A stretch of 53,920 nt of DNA, from contig DASSJF010000019.1 of assembly GCA_035691305.1 (NCBI GenBank), positions 1 through 53,920 of the forward strand. Reading direction: 5' to 3'. Under the pieces are notes generated by a model. That model made no database searches, was not told the DNA's origin, and worked only from the letters and a program-made list of their open reading frames with translations. Shown here one piece after another: positions 17,039 through 25,800 of the stretch. This DNA comes from a bacterium (GTDB lineage: Bacteria > Sysuimicrobiota > Sysuimicrobiia > Sysuimicrobiales > Segetimicrobiaceae). The position numbers were made by a program, and so were the translations under genes. Positions within the stretch are counted from its first letter, which is position 1, and every line of letters starts with the position of its first letter.

Positions 17039-19401
17039 CGCGGTCGCGGCCTCGCCGAGACGACCGGCGTCTCGGCCACGCCCCGCTCCGCCGCGGCCAT
17101 GTCTGCCGGCGAAACGGAGCTGCGCCGGTTGATCGCGACCGCCCACGCCATCAAGGCCAGCGTGAGGACGACGACCGCCGCCCGCACCCCCCAGCCGATC
17201 GGCAGGATCACGACGGGCGCGACCAGGATGCTGACGAGGTTCATGACTTTGATCAGCGGGTTGAGGGCCGGGCCCGCGGTGTCTTTGAGCGGGTCGCCGA
17301 CGGTGTCGCCGATGACGCCGGCCTTGTGGTACTCGGTACCCTTGCCGCCGAGGAAACCGTCCTCGATCTTCTTCTTGGCGTTGTCCCAGGCGCCGCCGGT
17401 GTTGGCCATGAAGACCGCCATCAACTGACCGGTGAGGATCGCCCCGGCGAGGAAGGCGCCCAGCGGCGCCGCGCCGAGCGCGAACCCGACCATGATCGGC
17501 GCGCAGATCGCCACCACGGCGGGAGACAGCAGCTCGCGCTGCGCGGCTTGGGTCACGATATCGACGCAGCGCTGGTAGTCCGGCCGGCCGGTGCCCTGCA
17601 TGATGCCGGGGATCGTCCGGAACTGCCGGCGGACTTCTTCCACCACGTCGAACGCCGACCGGCCGACGGCGCGGATGAGGAACGCGGAGACGAGGAACGG
17701 GACGGCGCCGCCGATCAGCATGCCGATGAAGACCAAGGGCAGGTTGACCTGGATGCCGACGCGCTCGAGCGCCGCCGTCATCGCCTCGCCGCCCCGCGCG
17801 AGCACCGCGCCGACCGCCCCCGCCGACGGCAGCAGCTGCGCCTGGTCGACGAACGACCGGAACAACGCGGTCGCGGCGATCACCGCGGTTGCGATCGCGA
17901 AGCCTTTGGTGAGCGCCTTCGTGGTGTTCCCGGCCTGGTCGAGGTGGGCGATGATGCGGCCCGGCTCCTCGCCGCCCACGCGGGACATCTCGAAAATGCC
18001 GTTCGCGTTGTCGACGATCGGGCCGAACGTGTCCATCGCCAGGATGTAGCCGGTGACCGACAGCAGCCCGAGCCCGGCCAGCGCGATGCCGTAGCCCGCG
18101 AGCGCGACGTCCCCCTGGAAGATCGTGAACGACGCGAGGATCGTTGCGCTGATCGCGAGGATCGCCCATACCGACGACTCGAGGCCGAAGCCGAGGCCCG
18201 ACAGAATGAGCGTGGCCGGGCCGGTTTTGGTGGCGTAGGCCATCTCGCCGACCGGATGGCGGTTCGCGCCGGTGTACTGATCGGTCAGCCAGCGGATCAC
18301 GCCGGCGAGCACGAGGCCGGTGAGCGTCGCGAACGTGAAACGCCAGTCGGGCGCGCCGGTCCGCGGGTCCGTGAGATAGAAGGCGTTGACCGCGGCGAAG
18401 CCGATCACCGACGCCGCGCTGGCGACCCAGAAGCCGCGCGTGATCGGACGCATCGGGTCGGCCTCGGTCTCGCGGGCGCGCACGGCCCAGGTGCCGATGA
18501 TCGAGGCGAAGACGCCCATCGCCTGGACGAGCAGCGGGAAGAGGATCAGCTTGAGCGCGAAGCCGCCGGCCGCCGCGCCGTAGGTTGCGCGGAAGTGCGG
18601 GTCGAGCAGCGTTCCGGCGCCGAGGATGATCGCGGCGACAAGCGTGACCTCGTACGATTCAAAGACGTCCGCGGCCATGCCGGCGCAGTCGCCGACGTTG
18701 TCGCCGACGTTGTCGGCGATGGTCGCGGGGTTGCGCGGGTCGTCCTCCGGGATGCCGGCTTCGACCTTGCCGACGAGGTCGGCGCCGACGTCCGCCGCCT
18801 TCGTGTAGATGCCGCCGCCGATCCGCATGAACGACGCGACCAGCGACCCGCCGAACCCGAAACCGATCAGCACGCGCGTAGCGTCCCCGCGGAAAATGAC
18901 GAAGATGATCGTTGCGCCGAGCAGGCCGAGCCCGACGGTGAACATCCCCGAGACGGTGCCGGCCTGGAACGCCGTCTCGAGCGCCTCGCGGAAACCTCGC
19001 GTCGCGGCGTGCGCGGTCCGGACGTTGCCGCGGACCGCGAGCTGCATGCCGACGGACCCGGCGCCGTAGCTCGCGAGGCAGCCCATCAAGAACGCGAGCG
19101 CGATGCCGATGGAGAGGGCGGGATTGGTGTAGATCGGACGGTACAGGATGTAGAGGACGATCGTGATGGCCACGATGAACAGCGCCATCGTCCGGAACTG
19201 CCGCGTCAGGTACGCGCGCGCGCCTTCTTGGATCGCGGCGGCGACATTCTGCATCGACGCCGGTCCCGGGCTGCGGCGGAGGACCCTCGCCACGAGCCAC
19301 CATCCATACAGGAGGGCGGCGGCCGCGGCGGCAAGGACCAGCCACAGCAGCAGTGACTCGAGGCCGCCGAAGGATGGCAGGGTAATGGCGGATTCGCTCA
19401 T
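17035..19401 (-). CDS. hppA: Membrane-bound proton-pumping pyrophosphatase, K+-independent type
   Basis: Couples pyrophosphate hydrolysis to proton (or sodium) transport across the membrane. The 788 residues have about 16 hydrophobic segments. The substrate-binding signatures are KAADVGADLVGKVE (about 201-214), EDDPRNPATIADNVGDN (about 219-235) and the later GGAWDNAKKKIE and DTVGDPLKDTAGPALN. Lys495 in GNTTKA marks the K+-independent class; K+-dependent enzymes have Ala there. GGAGG lies 6 nt before the ATG, and a promoter is visible further up. A ten-codon reading frame (MRRARFVREA) ends immediately before the ATG. The 3' end overlaps the start of the histidine kinase gene. Confidence 0.97.
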   Translation of the reverse strand: MSESAITLPSFGGLESLLLWLVLAAAAAALLYGWWLVARVLRRSPGPASMQNVAAAIQEGARAYLTRQFRTMALFIVAITIVLYILYRPIYTNPALSIGIALAFLMGCLASYGAGSVGMQLAVRGNVRTAHAATRGFREALETAFQAGTVSGMFTVGLGLLGATIIFVIFRGDATRVLIGFGFGGSLVASFMRIGGGIYTKAADVGADLVGKVEAGIPEDDPRNPATIADNVGDNVGDCAGMAADVFESYEVTLVAAIILGAGTLLDPHFRATYGAAAGGFALKLILFPLLVQAMGVFASIIGTWAVRARETEADPMRPITRGFWVASAASVIGFAAVNAFYLTDPRTGAPDWRFTFATLTGLVLAGVIRWLTDQYTGANRHPVGEMAYATKTGPATLILSGLGFGLESSVWAILAISATILASFTIFQGDVALAGYGIALAGLGLLSVTGYILAMDTFGPIVDNANGIFEMSRVGGEEPGRIIAHLDQAGNTTKALTKGFAIATAVIAATALFRSFVDQAQLLPSAGAVGAVLARGGEAMTAALERVGIQVNLPLVFIGMLIGGAVPFLVSAFLIRAVGRSAFDVVEEVRRQFRTIPGIMQGTGRPDYQRCVDIVTQAAQRELLSPAVVAICAPIMVGFALGAAPLGAFLAGAILTGQLMAVFMANTGGAWDNAKKKIEDGFLGGKGTEYHKAGVIGDTVGDPLKDTAGPALNPLIKVMNLVSILVAPVVILPIGWGVRAAVVVLTLALMAWAVAINRRSSVSPADMAAAERGVAETPVVSARPRPR

Positions 19402-19437
19402 TCAGGCCTCCCGAACGAAACGTGCGCGGCGCATTTC

Positions 19438-19466
19438 ATCATAACAATGGAGCCGGGCCGCTTCAA
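19438..19466 (-). promoter_or_regulatory. Promoter of the hppA-kinase-regulator operon
   Basis: Minus strand TTGAAG (19466-19461), 17-bp spacer, TATGAT (19443-19438), about 30 nt before the hppA start. The 142-bp gap between hppA and the DUF192 gene shows nothing else. Confidence 0.6.
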
Positions 19467-19543
19467 GCAATTTTGGACCAAAAACGTCGAAAATCCGCGA
19501 TTTTACGCCGTCCGGCGCGGCTTTTCGGGCTTTCGAGGCCGGG

Positions 19544-20062
19544 TTACGGCTTAGGCGGTTCGGTGGGGGTGAATCGCACCACGGCCCGGTCGTCGAGGCC
19601 GTGCGCCTTGAAGAACCCCTGGTTCACTTCGAGCGCGTAGCGGTAGGCCTTGTTGGGCGCCCACAGGTCGCTGAGCGGCGGGTCCGCGGGGTTGGGCGCA
19701 ACGCGCATGTCGTCGAGGCCGACCACGTGCCAGCGATTGTCGAGAAACGCGATCGAGAGCGGGATGAGCGTGTTCTTCATCCAGAACGGCGCGCGCGTCA
19801 GGTCCGCGAAGATGAACAGCATGCCGGCGTCGGGATCGAGGGCGCGGCGGCACATCAGGCCGACCTCGCGCGCTTCCTCGGTGTCGGCGATCTCGACGCG
19901 CACGCCGGCCGTCGTGCCGTGCTCCGTGAACGAGACGACCCCGTGCCGGTACCGGAACGCCGGCACCGTGCAGTCCTCGGCGCCGGCGGGACGCGCGGGC
20001 AAGACCGCGCCCGCCGCGGCGGCGAGCGCGGCGAGCGCGGCGAGGATGCGGCGCAGCCTCAT
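19544..20062 (-). CDS. Exported DUF192-family protein
   Basis: A 172-residue protein with an Ala-rich signal peptide (cleavage likely after about residue 28, PARPAGA). It then has the DUF192 domain: GLMCRRALDPDAGMLFIF, FWMKNTLIPLSIAF, and AYRYALEVNQGFF. These proteins are small, exported and of unknown function. It lies 40 nt downstream of an alpha/beta-hydrolase gene on the same strand, which suggests cotranscription. A role cannot be assigned from sequence. Confidence 0.88.
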   Translation of the reverse strand: MRLRRILAALAALAAAAGAVLPARPAGAEDCTVPAFRYRHGVVSFTEHGTTAGVRVEIADTEEAREVGLMCRRALDPDAGMLFIFADLTRAPFWMKNTLIPLSIAFLDNRWHVVGLDDMRVAPNPADPPLSDLWAPNKAYRYALEVNQGFFKAHGLDDRAVVRFTPTEPPKP

Positions 20063-20102
20063 GTCGCGAACAACGCGGCGGCACAGGCGAAAGTTCCGCG
20101 TC

Positions 20103-21728
20103 TCATTCGCCCGTCCGGCGCGCCGCCCCCGGCAGCCAGTCCGAGATCTCGCCGACCGCCAGGTTGTCGACCGCGTCCTCGATATCGAGATGCGAGTACT
20201 GCGGGAAGACCTTGATGCGCACGCGGCCGCGGGGCGTGGCGATGTGGTTCAGGTAGAAGTTCGCCAGGCCCGGCGACCGGATGAGGCCGCGCCCCGCGCC
20301 GAGCAGCAGAATCGGCACGTTCACGTACTGCACCTGCGTCAGGCTGACGTACCGGCGCGCGAAGTCGCCGCTCGTGTCGAGGTTCAGCGAGAGGCCGAGG
20401 TCGAGCACGAGCCGCCACGGCATATACCACTCGGTGAAGTCGCCGTCCGGTCTCAAGATCGCCGCCTCCAGCGCGCGCAGGTCGACGAGACCGCGCGGCG
20501 TGCTGCGGTCGTAGGGGATCCACTTGATCAGACGCTCGCCCGGGACCGGCCGTCCGGTCGAGAGCTTGAGAAGTCCGTTTGGTGAGATGTTGGCGGGATC
20601 GGGCATCCGGTCGAAGACGCCGAGCGGGCTGCCGATCGAGGCCCGAATGAACATGTCCGGCTCCATTTGGTCGGACAGGATCGCGGCGAGCAGCGCCTCG
20701 TTCGTGATCGACAGGCCGTTGCGCGGGTAGCCCGGGATCGTGCTCGGCGCGTCCGGGCGCAGGTACGCGTACACCGCGAGGGTGTCGAAGAGGATGCTGT
20801 CCTGTGTCCGCGCGATGCTCGAGGTGTCGGTAAAGGGGCTCACCCGCTTGTTGGGGTCCTGGGCGAGCAGCGCGTTGATGCCCGGGACCCGCCCGACGAG
20901 CGGGATCGCGAGGCCGTCGAGGTACTGCAACGGCTGAAACGAGACGGGCAGGTGGAGCGGGATGCCGTCGATCAGGACGAGGCCGTCGATGTCCTTGTAG
21001 CCGGCCTGCGGCGAGGGCGCGATCTTGTCCCCGATTATCGCCACCGGCTGCGGGCCCGGGACGCGCCCGAAGTCGTAGCCGGCGTACAGCGCCGCGTACA
21101 TCGCCCCAAGGGAGTGGCCGCCGAGGAACAGCCGCGCGTACGGGAACCGCTTGCGTACCTCCGTCACCACGACGCGCACGTCGCGCAGGTGCAGGTCGAG
21201 GCCCCAGTACGCCGCCGACGGCACCGTTTTCGGATCCAGCGCCTTGAACCTCTGTCCGTCGATCGCGAGGTCGCCGTAGTAGTAGCCGAGCGCGAAATCC
21301 GGGTTGCGGGCGGCGAGCGCCGCGATGACGCCCCGGCGGTCCTGCAGGATGCCGGACCGCGGTTCCGCGATCCATACTTCGAGGGTGGGGTCGCGGCTGA
21401 CGAGGGCGCGGGCCAACAGGTCGAGCGTGTTGGGTCCGGAATTGAGGCCCGGGATCAGGACGAGCACGGTGTCGGGCCGGCCGTTCAGGTTGGCCGTCAG
21501 ATCCGCCGCATAGCGGTAGGCGTCCACGCGGTTGAGGGCGGCCGGAGTGTGCGGCTCCTCGGCGCCCCGGAAGGACAGCCGCTCGCGTTGGACGCTTTCG
21601 GGGGTAACGGCGGCGGCCTGTGCGGGCCGCATCGGCCCAGCCGCGCCGGCGAGGGTCAGCGCGAGGAACAGGCAGGCCGCCGGCGCAGTGAATCGCGCGA
21701 GAACACCCGCCCGGCCGGAGTACACCAT
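20103..21728 (-). CDS. Exported alpha/beta hydrolase
   Basis: A 541-residue protein with an N-terminal signal peptide or anchor (hydrophobic 9-30, then PAQAAA). The alpha/beta-hydrolase core has VLIPGLNSGPN (about 90-98) as the oxyanion region and the nucleophile elbow G203-G-H-S206-L-G. A late YSHLD could supply the catalytic histidine. The middle of the protein (about 230-480) is a long lid-like insertion. Lipase, esterase or depolymerase activity is possible but not resolved. A TAGAAT -10 box ends 6 nt before the ATG, so the transcript may be leaderless. It is divergent from the flavoprotein gene with only 33 bp between. Confidence 0.8.
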   Translation of the reverse strand: MVYSGRAGVLARFTAPAACLFLALTLAGAAGPMRPAQAAAVTPESVQRERLSFRGAEEPHTPAALNRVDAYRYAADLTANLNGRPDTVLVLIPGLNSGPNTLDLLARALVSRDPTLEVWIAEPRSGILQDRRGVIAALAARNPDFALGYYYGDLAIDGQRFKALDPKTVPSAAYWGLDLHLRDVRVVVTEVRKRFPYARLFLGGHSLGAMYAALYAGYDFGRVPGPQPVAIIGDKIAPSPQAGYKDIDGLVLIDGIPLHLPVSFQPLQYLDGLAIPLVGRVPGINALLAQDPNKRVSPFTDTSSIARTQDSILFDTLAVYAYLRPDAPSTIPGYPRNGLSITNEALLAAILSDQMEPDMFIRASIGSPLGVFDRMPDPANISPNGLLKLSTGRPVPGERLIKWIPYDRSTPRGLVDLRALEAAILRPDGDFTEWYMPWRLVLDLGLSLNLDTSGDFARRYVSLTQVQYVNVPILLLGAGRGLIRSPGLANFYLNHIATPRGRVRIKVFPQYSHLDIEDAVDNLAVGEISDWLPGAARRTGE

Positions 21729-21734
21729 GCGCTC

Positions 21735-21740
21735 ATTCTA
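21735..21740 (-). promoter_or_regulatory. -10 box of the alpha/beta hydrolase gene
   Basis: TAGAAT on the minus strand (21740-21735) is separated from the ATG (21728) by 6 nt, so transcription would begin about at the A of the start codon. No good -35 hexamer is seen 17 bp upstream. Confidence 0.4.
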
Positions 21741-21761
21741 ACGTAAGCGTAAGGGCAGGAA

Positions 21762-23033
21762 ATGCCCTCGTGTTCTATCGAACCCGGTTGCCCCGTGGCG
21801 GGCTATGACGTCGTCGTCGTGGGCGGCGGGCCCGGGGGAGCCGAAGCGGCCCGGGCCGCGGCGGGTCAGGGTCTCCGGACGCTGCTGGTGGAGGAGCACC
21901 ACACCGTCGGCATTCCCACGCACTGCACCGGCAAACTCTCGCTGCACGCATTTCGCGAGTTCGACCTGCCCCGGACGCTGGCCGTGAACGCGCTGAGCGC
22001 CGCCGTCTTCCACTCGCCGGGCGGAGTCGCCGTGCGCGTCCGGCGCGCGTCCGCCGATTCGTACGTCGTCGACCGCATCGCGTTTGATCAGTGGCTGGTC
22101 GCGCGCGCGGCGCGGGCCGGCGCGGAGGTCGTCACCGGCGTGCGGGTAACGGAGGCCTCCGAACACGACGGCCGGCTGCGCGTTGCCGGCTCGTTCGCGG
22201 GGCGGTCCGGCGCGTTTCAGGTGGAGGCGCGCACCGTGATCGACGCCGAGGGCGCCTCTCCCCGGCTGCCGGCCGCGCTCGGGCTGCGCCTGGTGCGAAC
22301 GTACGCGAACGGCCTGCAGTACGAGATGCGCGGCGTCGGCGGTCTGGAAGCGGACACGCCCGAGATGTTCTTCGGGCGCGAGATCGCCCCGGGATTCTTC
22401 GCGTGGCTGCTGCCGGTGGGCCGGGATCGCGCGCGGGTCGGCCTCGCGGTGGATCCGCGGGAGACCCGGTACGCGCCGGTGCACTTTCTCGAGCGGCTGC
22501 TGGCCACGCACCCGGCGCTGCGCCTGCGGGCCGCCGGCGCGTCGGTGGTACGCAAGGTGGCCGGCCGGATCCCGATGCTGACCGGCCGCGCGCCCGCGTC
22601 GCGCGGCGGCATGCTGGTGGTCGGCGATGCCGCGGGCCAGGTCAAGGCGACGTCGGGCGGCGGCATTTACTTCGCGATGATCGCCGGCCGCCTCGCCGGG
22701 ACCGCGGCGGCGCGGTACGCGGCGGGCGACCGAGGCGCGGCCGCGGCCTACGACCGCGCGTGGCGGAGGGCGTTCGGCCGCGAGGTGGCCTTCACGGCCC
22801 TGGGCCGCCGCGTGATCAACCGGGTCGCGGATCGGGAGCTCGACCTCGTGATGCGCTTCATTCACGCGAGCCCCGCCGTGCGGGCGAGCGTGGAGGCCGA
22901 CGGCGACACGCAGTATCAATCGCGGATCTTTGTGCCGCTGCTGCGCTCGCTCGCGGCCGCGGCGCTCAGGCGCCCGGCGCTGCTGCCGGTCGTCGGGCAG
23001 GCGCTCGTGCACGGCATGCTCGTGCAGATGTAG
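21762..23033 (+). CDS. FAD-dependent geranylgeranyl reductase-family oxidoreductase
   Basis: A 423-residue flavoprotein. The N-terminal dinucleotide-binding motif is VVVGGGPGGAEAARAAA (about 17-33), and the second FAD-binding stretch is GGMLVVGDAAGQVKATSGGGIYFAM, with a GDAAG core. This pattern belongs to the geranylgeranyl reductase/digeranylgeranylglycerophospholipid reductase family, which saturates isoprenoid chains of lipids, quinones or chlorophyll. The substrate here is unknown; a menaquinone side chain or carotenoid is as plausible as a lipid. The ATG at 21762 follows AGGAA directly; a GTG at 21795, just before the FAD motif, is an alternative start. It precedes the endonuclease Q gene on the same strand. 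Confidence 0.82.
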   Translation: MPSCSIEPGCPVAGYDVVVVGGGPGGAEAARAAAGQGLRTLLVEEHHTVGIPTHCTGKLSLHAFREFDLPRTLAVNALSAAVFHSPGGVAVRVRRASADSYVVDRIAFDQWLVARAARAGAEVVTGVRVTEASEHDGRLRVAGSFAGRSGAFQVEARTVIDAEGASPRLPAALGLRLVRTYANGLQYEMRGVGGLEADTPEMFFGREIAPGFFAWLLPVGRDRARVGLAVDPRETRYAPVHFLERLLATHPALRLRAAGASVVRKVAGRIPMLTGRAPASRGGMLVVGDAAGQVKATSGGGIYFAMIAGRLAGTAAARYAAGDRGAAAAYDRAWRRAFGREVAFTALGRRVINRVADRELDLVMRFIHASPAVRASVEADGDTQYQSRIFVPLLRSLAAAALRRPALLPVVGQALVHGMLVQM

Positions 23034-23052
23034 AGGAGAAGATCTCCACCGC

Positions 23053-24336
23053 GTGCAACCATCTCACATGCAGGGGTCTCAAAGAGTCATCGCCGACCTG
23101 CACCTCCACTCGAAATTCAGCCGCGCCACCAGCCGGGACATGGACGTCGAGAATCTGGCCCGGTGGTGCGGGTTCAAGGGCATCACCGTCGTCGGCACGG
23201 GCGACTTCACGCACCCGGTGTGGCTGCGCGAGCTCAAGGCGAAGCTCAAGCCCAACGGCCGCGGCCTCTTCACGTACGGCGAGCAGCACTTCATGCTGAC
23301 CGTCGAGGTCAGCAACATCTATCCGCAGGCGGGACGGTTGCGGAAGATCCACATCGTCATCCTCGCCCCGAGCTTCGAGGTCGTGGACAAGATCAACGCC
23401 GTTCTGGCCCGGTTCGGCAGCCTGATGGCGGACGGCCGGCCGACGCTGTCGCTCCCGAGCAACAAGCTGGTCGAGTACGTGATGGAGATCTCGCCGGACT
23501 GCATGGTTATTCCGGCCCACGTCTGGACCCCGTGGTTCTCGCTCTACGGCAGCAACTCGGGGTTCGACGCGCTGTCGGAGTGCTTCGGGGACCAGGCGCG
23601 CCACATCAAGGCCGTCGAAACGGGGCTCAGCAGCGACCCGCCGATGAACTGGCGGCTCTCCCAGCTCGACGGCGTGATGCTGGTCAGCAACTCGGACGCG
23701 CACTCGCCCGCCAAGCTCGGACGCGAGGCGAACGTCCTCGACTGCGAACTCGACTACGCGGACATGCTGCGCGTGCTGCGGGGCGAGGACCGGACGCGGT
23801 TTCTGTTCACGATCGAGTTCTTTCCCGAGGAGGGCAAGTACCACTTCGACGGCCACCGGGCGTGCGGGCAGCGGCTGTCCCCGGCCGAGACGCGCGCGGC
23901 GGGCGGCCGGTGCCCCGGCTGCGGCCGGCCCGTCACGGTCGGCGTGATGTCGCGCGTGGACGCGCTCGCGGACCGGCCGGAGGGCGGCGGCGCCGAAGGA
24001 CGCATGCCCTTCCGGAACCTGATTCCCCTCGAGGAGATCATCGCCGCGGCCTTCGGGTCGCAGCCCGGCACGGGCGCCGTGCGCGAGGAGTACTTCAAGA
24101 TCGTCCGCTCACTCGGCGGCGAGTTCAACGTGCTGCTGGACGTGCCGCTCGGCGAGCTGGCGCGGCACACCCGGCCGCGCGTCGTCGACGGCGTGCGGCG
24201 CGTGCGCGAGGGGCGGGTCGAGATCCGCCCCGGGTACGACGGCCTCTTCGGCGAGATCAACGTTTTCGGAGGAGCGGCGGACGACGAACGCCGCGCCGCG
24301 GCAGCGGCGCAGCCGGCGCAGACCAGCCTCTTCTAA
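23053..24336 (+). CDS. Endonuclease Q-family DNA repair nuclease (PHP domain)
   Basis: EndoQ nicks DNA on the 5' side of deaminated bases such as hypoxanthine and uracil; it is best known from Thermococcales and some bacteria. The protein (427 residues from the GTG at 23053; 422 from an ATG at 23068) starts with a PHP metal site: ADLHLHSKFSRATS, GTGDFTHP, HVWTPWFSLYG and NSDAHSPAKLG. A zinc-finger-like stretch follows: CGQRL, then CPGCGRP about 20 residues later. The last residues are AQTSLF, a good match to the bacterial beta-clamp-binding motif QxxLF, suggesting recruitment to the sliding clamp. GGAGAA lies about 13 nt before the GTG, so the start is uncertain. Confidence 0.85.
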   Translation: MQPSHMQGSQRVIADLHLHSKFSRATSRDMDVENLARWCGFKGITVVGTGDFTHPVWLRELKAKLKPNGRGLFTYGEQHFMLTVEVSNIYPQAGRLRKIHIVILAPSFEVVDKINAVLARFGSLMADGRPTLSLPSNKLVEYVMEISPDCMVIPAHVWTPWFSLYGSNSGFDALSECFGDQARHIKAVETGLSSDPPMNWRLSQLDGVMLVSNSDAHSPAKLGREANVLDCELDYADMLRVLRGEDRTRFLFTIEFFPEEGKYHFDGHRACGQRLSPAETRAAGGRCPGCGRPVTVGVMSRVDALADRPEGGGAEGRMPFRNLIPLEEIIAAAFGSQPGTGAVREEYFKIVRSLGGEFNVLLDVPLGELARHTRPRVVDGVRRVREGRVEIRPGYDGLFGEINVFGGAADDERRAAAAAQPAQTSLF

Positions 24337-24394
24337 GGAACCCCGCGAAGGCGGCCGAGACAGGACCTCGATCCGTCCGCAGACGCGCCCGACC

Positions 24395-25591
24395 GTGGTG
24401 CTCCGGCCCGGGCGCGAGGCGCGGCTGCGCGCCGGCCACCTCTGGGTCTACCGGGGCGAGATCGCCCGCGTGCTCGGCGACCCCCGGGACGGCGACGCGG
24501 TTACCGTCCACGACGCCGGCGGCCGCCACCTCGGCGCCGGCTTCATCAACACCCGCTCGCTGATCACCGTCCGCCTGCTGACCGCCGACGACCGCGACCT
24601 CGACGAGGCGTTCTTTCGGGAGCGGCTCGAGCGCGCGGCCGCGTTCCGGCGCGACGTGGTCGTGGACACCGCCGCCTACCGGCTCGTGTTCGGCGAAAGC
24701 GATCTGCTGCCCGGGCTGGTCGTCGACCGCTACGCGGGCACGCTCGTCGTGCAGACGCTCACGGCCGGCATGGACCGCCGAAAGACGATGCTCGCGCGGC
24801 TGTTGCTGGAGGTCACCGGCGCCGCGTCGGTCTACGCCCGCAACGATCCCGCGGTGCGGCGGCTGGAGGGGTTGCCGCGCGAGCGGGGCTGGCTCGCCGG
24901 CGCGCCGTCCCGGGGGGCGCCGGGCGGCATGACCGCCACCGGCGGGCCGATCGACGTCGTGATCGAGGAGGCCGGGGCGACGTTCGTGGTCGACATCGCC
25001 GGGGGCCAGAAGACCGGGTTCTTCCTCGACCAGCGCGAGAATCGCGTCTACGCGGCGGGGCTTGTGCGCGGCGAGGTGCTGGACGTCTTCGCCTATACCG
25101 GCGCGTGGGCGGTGCACGCGGCCCGCCGCGGCGCGGAGGTCACCGCGGTCGAGATTTCCGACCCGGCCGCCGCCGCGATCGCCCGGCACGCGGCGTTGAA
25201 CGGGGTGGGAGCCCGGTGCCGGGCGGTGACCGCGAACGCCTTCGACGAGCTCCGCCGCCTGGACCGCGGGCGGGCGCGGTTCGACGCGGTCATCCTCGAC
25301 CCGCCGGCGTTTGTGAAGACGCGCGCGGCGCTCGAGCGCGGCCTCGCCGGGTACAAAGAGATCAATCTTCGGGCGCTCAAGATTCTGCGCCCCGGCGGGT
25401 GGCTGGTGACGTGCTCGTGTTCGTATCACGTCGACGAGGCGGCGCTGGAGGCCGTCGTACAGGACGCCGCGCGGGACGCCGGGCGGTGGGTCCGGCTTGT
25501 GGAGCGCCGCGCCCAGGCACGCGACCACCCGGTTTCGCTCGGGGTGCCGGAGACGCGGTACCTCAAGTGCCTGATCTTAGAGGTGGAATAG
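24395..25591 (+). CDS. RlmI-like class I SAM-dependent 23S rRNA methyltransferase
   Basis: A 398-residue protein with an N-terminal PUA-like RNA-binding domain (about 1-80, GHLWVYRGEI) and a Rossmann methyltransferase domain. Motif I region is VLDVFAYTGAWAVHAARRGAEV, and the catalytic segment is DAVILDPPAFVK with TCSCSYHV near the C-terminus. GGQKTGFFLDQREN is the RlmI/RlmK family signature. RlmI makes m5C1962 in E. coli 23S rRNA; the exact target here is inferred by family only. Translation begins at a GTG without a clear Shine-Dalgarno, 58 nt after the EndoQ stop. Confidence 0.88.
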   Translation: MVLRPGREARLRAGHLWVYRGEIARVLGDPRDGDAVTVHDAGGRHLGAGFINTRSLITVRLLTADDRDLDEAFFRERLERAAAFRRDVVVDTAAYRLVFGESDLLPGLVVDRYAGTLVVQTLTAGMDRRKTMLARLLLEVTGAASVYARNDPAVRRLEGLPRERGWLAGAPSRGAPGGMTATGGPIDVVIEEAGATFVVDIAGGQKTGFFLDQRENRVYAAGLVRGEVLDVFAYTGAWAVHAARRGAEVTAVEISDPAAAAIARHAALNGVGARCRAVTANAFDELRRLDRGRARFDAVILDPPAFVKTRAALERGLAGYKEINLRALKILRPGGWLVTCSCSYHVDEAALEAVVQDAARDAGRWVRLVERRAQARDHPVSLGVPETRYLKCLILEVE

Positions 25592-25609
25592 CCGGCGGGT
25601 GGAAAATCG

Positions 25610-25638
25610 TTGCAGGGCAGGGCGGGGAAACCTATAAT
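25610..25638 (+). promoter_or_regulatory. Promoter of the R3H ATPase operon
   Basis: TTGCAG (25610-25615), 17-bp spacer, perfect TATAAT (25633-25638). Start expected near 25645, followed by a terminator after about 65 nt. Confidence 0.75.
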
Positions 25639-25648
25639 GATGATAGCG

Positions 25649-25753
25649 ATGTTTCGCCGATATCGGTGGACTCGACGGGAGGAGAACCCGCGTGGTTCTC
25701 CTCCTTGTCTTTTCCGAGGCCCCGCCGGCCCGTTTCCCGGCCGGCAATCGTAG
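25649..25753 (+). other. Possible Arg-rich leader ORF in the R3H ATPase leader
   Basis: An ATG at 25649, about 4 nt into the predicted transcript, opens a 34-codon frame ending at TAG (25751-25753). It starts MFRRYRWTRREENPRG, with five Arg among the first ten residues. The terminator stem (25678-25704) lies inside this frame, so translation would disturb it. Without conservation data this may be chance. Confidence 0.3.
25678..25713 (+). terminator. Promoter-proximal intrinsic terminator before the R3H ATPase gene
   Basis: Perfect 11-bp stem GGAGGAGAACC / GGTTCTCCTCC (25678-25688 with 25694-25704, 5-nt loop) followed by TTGTCTTTT. It lies between the promoter at 25610-25638 and the gene start at 25801, so it is an attenuator rather than an end-of-gene terminator. 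The next 87 bases up to the gene show only the ribosome binding site. Confidence 0.8.
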
Positions 25754-25800
25754 CACCTCGACGCCGCCGGGGCATCGAAGACGAACTGGTGAGGTGACAG

